Shown: positions 1 to 4,880 of the stretch, piece by piece | How positions within the stretch are numbered: the first letter of the stretch is position 1 | Layout of the letters: every line of letters starts with the position of its first letter | Assembly (NCBI GenBank): GCA_002778535.1 | Contig: PFBP01000046.1 | Location: 1 to 5,846 of the forward strand | Source of the DNA: Candidatus Kuenenbacteria bacterium CG10_big_fil_rev_8_21_14_0_10_36_11 | GTDB taxonomy: Bacteria > Patescibacteriota > Patescibacteriia > UBA2196 | DNA length: 5,846 nucleotides | Direction of reading: 5' to 3' | The notes under the pieces: generated by a model | Database searches by the model: none | What the model was told of the DNA's origin: nothing | Seen by the model: the letters and a program-made list of their open reading frames with translations, nothing else | Position numbers and translations under genes: made by a program

Positions 1-216
1 GTCAAAAGCACGAACTCTCTTTTAAATTCTTATCTTGATGTCATCATGGGCAAAACAGGCTATACAGAAGACGCTCTTTATTGTTTCACCAGTTTAATTA
101 AATTAAAAAATAACGCGGAAGTTATTACAGTGGTTCTCGGTGCTTCAAGCAACGAAGCCAGATTTCAGGACACCAAGGTCATGGCCGAATGGGTACAAAA
201 TAATTATCAATGGTAA
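1..216 (+). CDS. D-alanyl-D-alanine carboxypeptidase (peptidase S11), C-terminal fragment
   Basis: The frame is open from base 1 to a TAA at 214-216 and gives the last 71 residues of a protein whose start lies outside the window. The fragment contains MGKTGYTEDA. Its KTG (fragment residues 18-20) is the third active-site motif of penicillin-binding serine peptidases, and the GKTGYT context is typical of the S11 (DacA/DacF) family. It continues with TVVLGA and RFQDTKVMAEWV and ends NNYQW, the usual end of the S11 catalytic domain. These enzymes sit outside the cytoplasmic membrane and remove the terminal D-Ala from peptidoglycan pentapeptides. The SxxK and SxN motifs would lie upstream and cannot be checked. 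There is no C-terminal PBP5-type extension or membrane anchor after the domain. The stop codon is 17 nt before the preferred tpiA start, so the two genes are probably co-transcribed. The family call is firm; the paralogue (dacA, dacC, dacF) cannot be decided. Confidence 0.88.
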   Translation, partial: VKSTNSLLNSYLDVIMGKTGYTEDALYCFTSLIKLKNNAEVITVVLGASSNEARFQDTKVMAEWVQNNYQW

Positions 217-233
217 AAAATAAAAAAAATAAT

Positions 234-1037
234 ATGACTCAAAAAACACACATCATTGCCAATTGGAAAATGCAACTCTCTAATCAAGAAGCGACTGACT
301 TAGCTGTTGCCTTAAGTCGTGAAACCAAATCGTCTGTCCAAAAACAAATTGAAATAATTCTATGCCCAAGTTTTACTGCTTTAGTCCAAGTCAGCGCTAT
401 AATAGGAGGGGATTCTTCTCCCGACTTTCGTCGGGGTCAGAATGACATTCGTTTGCAACTCGGCGCCCAAAATATTTTTTATCATGATAAAGGCGCCTAT
501 ACTGGCGAAATATCTCCTTTACAATTAAAAGAATTAAAAGTAAAATATGCCATAATTGGCCATTCAGAAAGAAGGCAGTTTTTAAACGAAAACGATCATG
601 ATGTTAATTTAAAAATCAAAGCCTGCCTGTTAAACAGCTTGACGCCAATTATGTGTATCGGAGAAACATTTGAAGAAAGAAGATTGGGCAAAACAGCTGT
701 TGCTTTAATTCGGCAGCTCACGCGCGGATTAGAAGATGTTAAATTAGAAAATGACCAAAAACTAATTATTGCCTATGAGCCAGTCTGGGTCATTGGCCGG
801 GGCCAGGCAGTAGACCCGGAAGAGGCGCTCCAAGCCGCTCAAATTATCAAGCGCGTACTTTTGGACTTTTTTACGCCCGAGATTATTGCTAATAACATTA
901 CAATCATTTATGGAGGTAGTGTGGACGCTGGCAATGTCAAAAATTTTGTCGTGCCGGGATTATTAGAAGGGGTATTAGTTGGCAGCGCAAGTTTAATTTT
1001 TGAAAAATTTTCCAAAATTATTGATGTACTTAAATAA
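234..1037 (+). CDS. tpiA: Triosephosphate isomerase, with an in-frame repeat-derived insertion
   Basis: This cytoplasmic TIM-barrel enzyme interconverts dihydroxyacetone phosphate and glyceraldehyde-3-phosphate. Numbered from the ATG at 234 (267 aa), catalytic residues are N10 and K12 in IIANWKM, H110 in IIGHSERR and E182 in AYEPVW; IYGGSV (residues 225-230) and LVGSASL form the phosphate-binding end. The start at 234 is preferred because homologues begin a few residues before the NWKM motif. An in-frame ATG at 210 would add MVKNKKNN, encoded by an A-rich run, and would overlap the upstream stop; neither start has a Shine-Dalgarno sequence. The protein is longer than the usual 250 or so residues. 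K12 to H110 is 98 residues, against about 82 in classical enzymes, because residues 58-71 (GGDSSPDFRRGQND) come from a palindromic repeat. Flexible loop 6 reads VWVIGRG where AIGTG is usual. The aldolase gene follows 44 nt downstream. Confidence 0.96.
   Translation: MTQKTHIIANWKMQLSNQEATDLAVALSRETKSSVQKQIEIILCPSFTALVQVSAIIGGDSSPDFRRGQNDIRLQLGAQNIFYHDKGAYTGEISPLQLKELKVKYAIIGHSERRQFLNENDHDVNLKIKACLLNSLTPIMCIGETFEERRLGKTAVALIRQLTRGLEDVKLENDQKLIIAYEPVWVIGRGQAVDPEEALQAAQIIKRVLLDFFTPEIIANNITIIYGGSVDAGNVKNFVVPGLLEGVLVGSASLIFEKFSKIIDVLK
405..447 (-). repeat. Palindromic repeat element embedded in frame in tpiA
   Basis: Read on the - strand, this block starts TGTCATTCTGA (447-437), then a perfect hairpin (CCCGAC at 420-425 and GTCGGG at 430-435, four-base loop), and ends GAAGAATCCC. 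The same opening 11 bases start the intergenic element at 4378, and the design (TGYCATTC end, CCCGA/TCGGG hairpin, AATCC end) resembles the element at 2867. Such repeats normally lie between genes. Here 42 nt add 14 codons without a stop or frame change, just before the IRLQLGAQN segment (beta-strand 3) of triosephosphate isomerase. The exact ends are uncertain by a few bases. Confidence 0.75.
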
Positions 1038-1039
1038 TC

Positions 1040-1073
1040 AATTTCTAATTTCTTTTTTTAGTCATTAGAAATT
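1040..1073 (+). other. Inverted repeat between tpiA and the aldolase gene
   Basis: AATTTCTAAT (1040-1049) is repeated as its exact reverse complement ATTAGAAATT (1064-1073) around a 14-base, T-rich loop. The stem is ten pairs but only two are G-C, so it is weak. A short T-rich stretch follows. It could be a weak attenuator or an mRNA-stability structure within the tpiA-aldolase transcript, or chance in AT-rich DNA. It ends 8 nt before the aldolase ATG and takes the place where a ribosome binding site would be expected. Confidence 0.35.
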
Positions 1074-1081
1074 TTCTTAAT

Positions 1082-1957
1082 ATGCTTACTCATTTAAAAC
1101 CAATTTTAGAAAAAGCCCAGCAAGATAACTACGGCCTAGGCGCTTTTAATATTGTCAACATGGAAACAGCCTTGGCCATAGTCAAGGCTGCTAAAGATCT
1201 TAAAGCGCCGGTCATTATCCAGGTTTCTGAAACAACTATTGAATATGCCGGTCTTAACACGATTGTCGCTATTGTCAAAACTTTAGCCGAAGATGAAGCG
1301 AATAAAATTCCAATTGCCCTGCATCTAGATCATGGCAAAAGTTTTGAATCAGTTAAAAAATGCATTGATGCGGGCTTCTCTTCTATCCATATTGATGTTT
1401 CTCTTTTGCCGTTTAAAGATAATATTGAACTGACAAAACAAGCAGTGGCTTACGCCCACGAACATAATGTTCTTGTTCAAGGCGAGCTTGGCATTTTAAA
1501 AGGCGTGGAAGATAAAGTCCAGACGCCGACAGAGATGGCTCCGTTTTTAACAGATCCTGATGAAGCAAAAGAATTTGTTGAGGCTACTGGTGTAGATACT
1601 TTGGCGGTTTCCATTGGCAACATGCATGGCATTGAAAAAATCCGCCAAGGCAATGTGCCAGATTTGGATTTAGCACGACTGGAAAAAATTCATGAAAAAA
1701 TCCCAGCCACACCCATTGTGCTTCACGGCGCTTCGGGCGTTAATCAGGAACAAATCAGCGCAGCCATTCAAAGGGGCGTCCGCATTATTAATATTGACAC
1801 TGAACTTCGTCTGGCTTTTACTGAAGCCATTAAAAATATTTTTAACCAAGACGCGCTTGTGTATGATCCAAGAAAAGTCCTCTCTCCAGCCATTGCGGCT
1901 GTCCAAAAAATAGTGGCTGAAAAAATAAAAATGTTTGGCAGTAAAAATAAAGCATAA
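1082..1957 (+). CDS. fba: Class II (zinc) fructose-1,6-bisphosphate aldolase
   Basis: This cytoplasmic enzyme cleaves fructose-1,6-bisphosphate to DHAP and glyceraldehyde-3-phosphate, or runs the reverse in gluconeogenesis. The 291-residue protein has the class II signatures in order: GLGAFNI near the N-terminus (18-24); HLDHG at 81-85, giving catalytic D83 and zinc ligand H84; SIHIDVSLLPF at 101-111; GELG with E135; SIGNMHG with H182; VLHGASGV with zinc ligand H215; and IINIDTELRLAF (235-246), the substrate-phosphate region. The length matches the shorter bacterial class II enzymes (FbaA/GatY-like). GatY/KbaY tagatose-bisphosphate aldolases are close relatives that cannot be excluded from sequence alone, but the neighbour tpiA, which uses the DHAP product, favours the glycolytic role. 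There is no Shine-Dalgarno sequence before the ATG. The TPR gene starts only 9 nt after the stop, so the two are probably co-transcribed. Confidence 0.94.
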   Translation: MLTHLKPILEKAQQDNYGLGAFNIVNMETALAIVKAAKDLKAPVIIQVSETTIEYAGLNTIVAIVKTLAEDEANKIPIALHLDHGKSFESVKKCIDAGFSSIHIDVSLLPFKDNIELTKQAVAYAHEHNVLVQGELGILKGVEDKVQTPTEMAPFLTDPDEAKEFVEATGVDTLAVSIGNMHGIEKIRQGNVPDLDLARLEKIHEKIPATPIVLHGASGVNQEQISAAIQRGVRIINIDTELRLAFTEAIKNIFNQDALVYDPRKVLSPAIAAVQKIVAEKIKMFGSKNKA

Positions 1958-1966
1958 ATTTTACCT

Positions 1967-2851
1967 ATGTTATTAACTATTGTTTTAATTTCAATTATTC
2001 TGATCTGCTTACTCATCATTATCCGCACTCTTTGGCCAAAGATCCCTTTATTAGCCAATATCAATATCAATGAATTGCGTTCAGAAAAACAAGCCGAAAT
2101 TAAAGCGGCTCTGTTGGAAAAAAGACTGAAAAGAAATTTTGGCGCTTTAGTCAATGTTTTTAAATCAAAAAAATGGAAAAATATTCTGTATTTTTTTCAT
2201 CGCCTTTATCAAAAAATTATTGCTTTGGAACGCAAATACCGCGAAGAAAGAAAAACAAAAAAAATTATTCAGATGGATTTTTTGGCTCGGGAAGAAAAAA
2301 TCAAGGAAAAAATTAATCTGGCTGAAGAAGCACTTAAAAATGAGAATCTTACTGAGGCGGAAAAAATATATTTAGAAATTATTGCCATTGAGCCAAAAAA
2401 TATTTCCGGCTATCTTGGGCTGGCTAAAATTTATTATCTCCAAAAAGACTTTGAGCATGCCAAAGAAATTTATCATTTTATTTTAAGAATTGACGACCAA
2501 AGCGATAGCGCTTTTAGCGGACTCGGAGCAATTTCCATGGAACTCGGCGATTTGGAAGCGGCCAAAAACAATTATCAAAAATCCACTGAATTATCAACTA
2601 AAAATCCGGAATATTTTCTGGATCTGGCAGCGGTGGAATATAAACTTAGCAATCCTGGCCGGGCCCTGACTGCCATCAGGCATGCGTCAGATATTGAACA
2701 AAATAATCCAAAGTATCTTGATTTTTTGATTGAAGCTGCTATTATAAACAAAAACAAAATCCTGGCTTTAGACGCTTTTAATAAGCTTAAAGTCATCAAC
2801 CCAGAGAATCAAAAATTAAGCGAGTTTAAAAAGAAAATTCAGGAAATATAA
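1967..2851 (+). CDS. Membrane-anchored tetratricopeptide (TPR) repeat protein
   Basis: The 294-residue protein starts with a strongly hydrophobic helix (residues 2-19, nearly all I/L/V), then a basic linker. This looks like a single N-terminal membrane anchor. Which side the rest faces is uncertain, though the positively charged R20 and K25 after the helix suggest cytoplasmic. Residues 40-112 are rich in K, E and R and probably helical. From about 113 to 282 there are four to five TPR units with a 34-residue period, ending near N145, D180, N213, N247 and N281. Clear matches are the YLGLAKIYYLQKDFEHAKEIY unit (149-169) and the AFSGLGAISMELGDLEAAKNNY unit (182-203). TPR domains are protein-interaction scaffolds; no enzymatic motif is present and the partner is unknown. 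The 9-nt gap after the aldolase gene suggests one transcript, which need not mean a role in glycolysis. Confidence 0.85.
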   Translation: MLLTIVLISIILICLLIIIRTLWPKIPLLANININELRSEKQAEIKAALLEKRLKRNFGALVNVFKSKKWKNILYFFHRLYQKIIALERKYREERKTKKIIQMDFLAREEKIKEKINLAEEALKNENLTEAEKIYLEIIAIEPKNISGYLGLAKIYYLQKDFEHAKEIYHFILRIDDQSDSAFSGLGAISMELGDLEAAKNNYQKSTELSTKNPEYFLDLAAVEYKLSNPGRALTAIRHASDIEQNNPKYLDFLIEAAIINKNKILALDAFNKLKVINPENQKLSEFKKKIQEI

Positions 2852-2866
2852 AATCAATTTTTTATT

Positions 2867-2901
2867 GCCATTCCCCCGATGGACATCGGGGAAATCCAGA
2901 A
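2867..2901 (+). repeat. Intergenic palindromic (REP-like) repeat
   Basis: The element reads TGCCATTCC, then a 7-bp perfect stem (CCCCGAT at 2874-2880 and ATCGGGG at 2885-2891) with loop GGAC, then AAATCCAGAA. The pattern CATTCC-hairpin-AATCCAG matches a type of small palindromic repeat found between genes in many bacterial genomes. It lies 16 nt after the TPR stop and 27 nt before the tRNA. There is no T-run after the stem, so it does not look like a rho-independent terminator on this strand. Confidence 0.65.
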
Positions 2902-2927
2902 ATTATTAAGATTAGATAAATTTATAT

Positions 2928-3000
2928 GCCGACATAGCTCATTTGGTAGAGCAACTCCATGGTAAGGAGTAGGTGCTCGGTTCAAATCCGAGTGTCGGCT
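2928..3000 (+). tRNA. tRNA-Thr (anticodon GGT)
   Basis: A complete 73-nt cloverleaf can be drawn. Acceptor stem: GCCGACA (2928-2934) with TGTCGGC (2993-2999), seven perfect pairs. D arm: GCTC (2937-2940) with GAGC (2949-2952) and loop ATTTGGTA. Anticodon arm: ACTCC (2954-2958) with GGAGT (2966-2970) and loop ATGGTAA, which has U33, anticodon GGT at 2961-2963 and A37. Variable loop: AGGTG. T arm: CTCGG (2976-2980) with CCGAG (2988-2992) and loop TTCAAAT. The discriminator is T at 3000. CCA is not encoded, so it must be added after transcription. The tRNA reads ACC and ACT threonine codons. The T-rich run at 3011-3020 may help end transcription. No clear -35/-10 pair was identified. Confidence 0.97.
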
Positions 3001-3020
3001 AATTTAAAAACTTTTTTATT

Positions 3021-3084
3021 TAGATAGTCCAGAGCAGTCCGATGGTCATCGGACAGATCTCGAGTTCAAGCCTCGACAACGGCT
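3021..3084 (+). pseudogene. Degenerate tRNA-like remnant lacking its 5' half
   Basis: The 3' part of a tRNA is recognisable. There is a perfect T arm (TCGAG 3060-3064, loop TTCAAGC, CTCGA 3072-3076), a 3' acceptor strand CAACGGC (3077-3083) with a T discriminator, and AGAGCA before an anticodon-type hairpin at 3037-3054. The 5' acceptor strand that should pair (GCCGTTG) and the 5' D-stem strand (GCTC) are absent. The bases where they should lie are a T-rich run and TAGATAGTCC. The anticodon loop has eight bases (ATGGTCAT) rather than seven. Read as Thr (GGT) it has C at position 37; read as Asp (GTC) it lacks U33. A functional tRNA is unlikely. It may be the remnant of a second tRNA once in tandem with tRNA-Thr. 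Confidence 0.6.
3037..3054. repeat. Palindrome in the anticodon arm of the tRNA remnant
   Basis: GTCCGAT (3037-3043) and ATCGGAC (3048-3054) form a perfect 7-bp stem with loop GGTC. The 14-base core CCGATGGTCATCGG differs by one central base from CCGATGGACATCGG in the repeat at 2867-2901. This may mean that a repeat hairpin replaced the original anticodon arm. A self-complementary core of this size could also arise by independent drift, so the link is suggestive only. Confidence 0.4.
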
Positions 3085-3112
3085 AATGATAAAAATAAAA
3101 TAATAGATAATC

Positions 3113-4369
3113 ATGCTCGTCAAAATAAAAAAAATAAATTTTAAAATAATTGTTAATTGTTTAATAATTATTTTTTGCTTTTTAATTATTCATGTCAATG
3201 TCTTGGCCGAAGCAGGGGAGAGTGCAACCGCGCAGATAGCAGGTGTCCATGATGCCAATATAAGCGAATCGCTTAAACAAAAAAAAGAACGCATCAATCA
3301 ATTGCAAGAACAAATCAATGAATATCAAAAAAATATCAATTATCAGCGCCAGCAATCGCTTTCTTTATCCAATCAGGTTAATATTTTAACCAATGAAGTC
3401 AGTAAATTAGAAACTGAAATAGATCTTAAAAATAACCAGATTGAAGCCACTAAAATTGAAATCAAAGAAACTGAAGATAAAATCGCCAATACAGAACAAA
3501 ATATCGCCGCTCAAAAATTAAGGCTTTCGGAGTTTATTAAAACTATGAATCGGCTTGATCAGAAAAATATGCTGGAAATTATTCTCACGGCTGAAAATTT
3601 TTCCGATTATTATAATCATCTTCACACTTTATCTGTTTTAGAAAATAATACGAGCGATATTTTATCCGAGCTGAAAAATTTTAAAGACAATTTAGTGGCC
3701 ACAGAACAAAAACTGGAAACAGAAAAAAAATCTCTGGAAAATTTTTTGGCTGAACTAGATCAAAAAAAGGTTTTGCTGGAAGAACGCTCTTATGCCAAGA
3801 AAAATCTTTTAAAAGAAAGCCGCAATTCAGAAACTAAATTTTCTTCGCTCGTCTCCCAACTTAAAGCCGAACAAAACACTATTAATGCGGATATTGTTAA
3901 TTTAGAAAAACAACTGCGCAAAAAATTAACAGGCAAAGACAATAAATTAGACGCGCTGGGTGACGCTGATTTTATTTGGCCAACAGTTAGCCATATAATA
4001 ACAACCAGCTTTCATGATCCTGATTATCCTTTCCGTTATATTTTTGAGCATCCGGCCGTTGATTTAAAATCTCCCCAGGGCTCGGCAATTAAAGCAGCTT
4101 CTTCAGGATATGTTGGAACAGCTAAAAATGCCGGTATGGGTTATAGTTATGTCATGTTGATTCATGGCGATGGCTTTTCAACAGTCTATGGCCATTTAGT
4201 CAAAATTATGGTTACGCCGGATCAATTTGTTAATGCCGGCGATATTATCGGGCTTTCTGGCGGCATGCCAGGAACTCCGGGAGCAGGCAGGCTGACAACC
4301 GGACCTCATTTGCATTTTGAAATCAGAAAAAATGGAATTCCTATTAACCCGCTTGATTATTTGCCATAA
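3113..4369 (+). CDS. Secreted coiled-coil M23 (LytM) peptidase, EnvC/NlpD-like architecture
   Basis: Domain order in the 418 residues: basic start and hydrophobic segment (about 5-32), a signal peptide or N-terminal anchor; long heptad-rich coiled coil (about 53-275, rich in Q, E, K, N, L and I) broken by a short segment near 150-180; and a C-terminal M23 domain (about 290-418). The metal site looks intact: H313 and D317 in EHPAVDLKS, H361 in YGHL, and H399 and H401 in TGPHLHFEI. It therefore probably cleaves peptidoglycan peptide cross-links outside the membrane, unlike degenerate EnvC-type activators that have lost zinc ligands. The HxxxD segment reads HPAVD where HxGxD is usual. A glycine/proline-rich insert (MPGTPGAGRLT) precedes the HLH motif. 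The coiled coil may restrain the active site or bind a division-complex partner, as in EnvC; this is inference. The gene follows the tRNA region and probably has its own promoter, which was not identified. Confidence 0.92.
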   Translation: MLVKIKKINFKIIVNCLIIIFCFLIIHVNVLAEAGESATAQIAGVHDANISESLKQKKERINQLQEQINEYQKNINYQRQQSLSLSNQVNILTNEVSKLETEIDLKNNQIEATKIEIKETEDKIANTEQNIAAQKLRLSEFIKTMNRLDQKNMLEIILTAENFSDYYNHLHTLSVLENNTSDILSELKNFKDNLVATEQKLETEKKSLENFLAELDQKKVLLEERSYAKKNLLKESRNSETKFSSLVSQLKAEQNTINADIVNLEKQLRKKLTGKDNKLDALGDADFIWPTVSHIITTSFHDPDYPFRYIFEHPAVDLKSPQGSAIKAASSGYVGTAKNAGMGYSYVMLIHGDGFSTVYGHLVKIMVTPDQFVNAGDIIGLSGGMPGTPGAGRLTTGPHLHFEIRKNGIPINPLDYLP

Positions 4370-4377
4370 TTCTGTTT

Positions 4378-4409
4378 TGTCATTCTGAACGGAGCGAAAA
4401 ATATCTTCC
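4378..4409 (+). repeat. Intergenic repeat of the TGTCATTCTGA type
   Basis: The element starts TGTCATTCTGAACGGAGCGA and ends ATATCTTCC, beginning 8 nt after the M23 peptidase stop. Its first 11 bases are identical to the - strand of the block inside tpiA (447-437). Sequences of the form GTCATTCTGA-(A/G)CG-GAGCGAA are common dispersed intergenic repeats in bacterial genomes. This copy lacks the strong CCCGA/TCGGG hairpin of the other two. It runs directly into the palindrome at 4410. Confidence 0.6.
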
Positions 4410-4438
4410 GTAGGGACAGGTTTCAAACCTGTCCCTAC
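4410..4438. repeat. Perfect 14-bp palindrome (GTAGGGACAGG type)
   Basis: GTAGGGACAGGTTT (4410-4423) and AAACCTGTCCCTAC (4425-4438) are exact reverse complements around a single C at 4424. In RNA this would give a very stable stem of 11 to 12 pairs with a small loop. The GTAGGG(A/G)CAGGTTT...ACCTG(T/C)CCCTAC form is a known type of dispersed bacterial palindromic repeat. It abuts the preceding repeat and ends 8 nt before the ATG of the HExxH gene. No T-run follows on either strand, so a simple intrinsic terminator is not supported, although such a stem could still slow or end transcription. Confidence 0.7.
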
Positions 4439-4446
4439 AAAAAATA

Positions 4447-4860
4447 ATGACAAAAGAAAACAATCATGAAGAAAATATTCAACTCATATTTTCCCGCTTG
4501 CGGGATATTTTTAATTTAAAAGATTTTCAGTTTAAAACTATGCAGCGCCAGATTGACTCCGATGGCAGGGGAATCATAAATCTAAAAAAAAGCTATGTTT
4601 TAGCTCACACAAATTTAAAAACCAAATCAATTACCATTGACATCTATACGCCCAGACATAGAAAGCCCAAGAGTTTAAAATCAGTTTTAAATATTTTGGC
4701 CCATGAAATCAGCCACCATCAAAAACCGCCTTTTAGGCAAATCTGGCACAGAAGAATAATTGCGAGACAGCATTACCCTGAATTTTACAGTCAAGTTAAT
4801 AAAAATATTGAAAAAATAAAAAAAGACGAGGTGTTAAAAAAATTTTATTCACAAGCCTAA
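4447..4860 (+). CDS. Small protein with HExxHH zinc-metallopeptidase motif, family unassigned
   Basis: This 137-residue protein has one clear motif, ILAHEISHHQKP (residues 83-94). H86, E87 and H90 form a HExxH zinc site, with an additional H91. It follows an amphipathic segment (SLKSVLNIL), as in zincin active-site helices. The segment before it (TKSITIDIYTP, 59-69) could be the edge strand normally next to such a helix. Downstream, IWHRRIIARQHYPEFY (99-114) offers H101, H109 and E112 as candidate third ligands. The HExxH-then-aromatic/His layout loosely recalls SprT/YgjP-like proteins, but it is too short and divergent for that name. There is no signal peptide or membrane segment, so it is probably cytoplasmic. 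The C-terminus is lysine-rich. The ATG at 4447 is the only reasonable start; the next Met is residue 32. It is preceded by a palindrome and no Shine-Dalgarno sequence. It converges on the recombinase gene with a 20-nt gap. Confidence 0.72.
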   Translation: MTKENNHEENIQLIFSRLRDIFNLKDFQFKTMQRQIDSDGRGIINLKKSYVLAHTNLKTKSITIDIYTPRHRKPKSLKSVLNILAHEISHHQKPPFRQIWHRRIIARQHYPEFYSQVNKNIEKIKKDEVLKKFYSQA

Positions 4861-4880
4861 AATAACGAATTAGTATTTTA

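Noticed and set aside
1670..2154. Open frames on the - strand (1670-1906, 1768-2154) and in another + frame (1692-1913)
   Set aside because: They overlap the well-supported aldolase and TPR genes, have no family motifs, and are shadows of the real frames.
2669..2701. Short inverted repeats (CCTGA/TCAGG, CTGAC/GTCAG) in the TPR gene
   Set aside because: They are five bases long, lie in a normal TPR-coding stretch and are of a size expected by chance.
2154..2799. Open frames at 2154-2375 (+) and 2575-2799 (-)
   Set aside because: Both lie inside the TPR gene, have low-complexity composition and match no recognisable domain.
2874..2891. Hairpin as a rho-independent terminator for the TPR gene
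   Set aside because: No T-run follows the stem (it is followed by AAATCCAGAA), and the flanks match a dispersed repeat better.
4196..4453. Open frame of 85 residues on the - strand starting MSLFFVGTGLKPVPTEDIFR
   Set aside because: It is a reverse reading of the M23 peptidase end plus the two intergenic repeats. Its N-terminal sequence is simply the repeats translated, a common false ORF.
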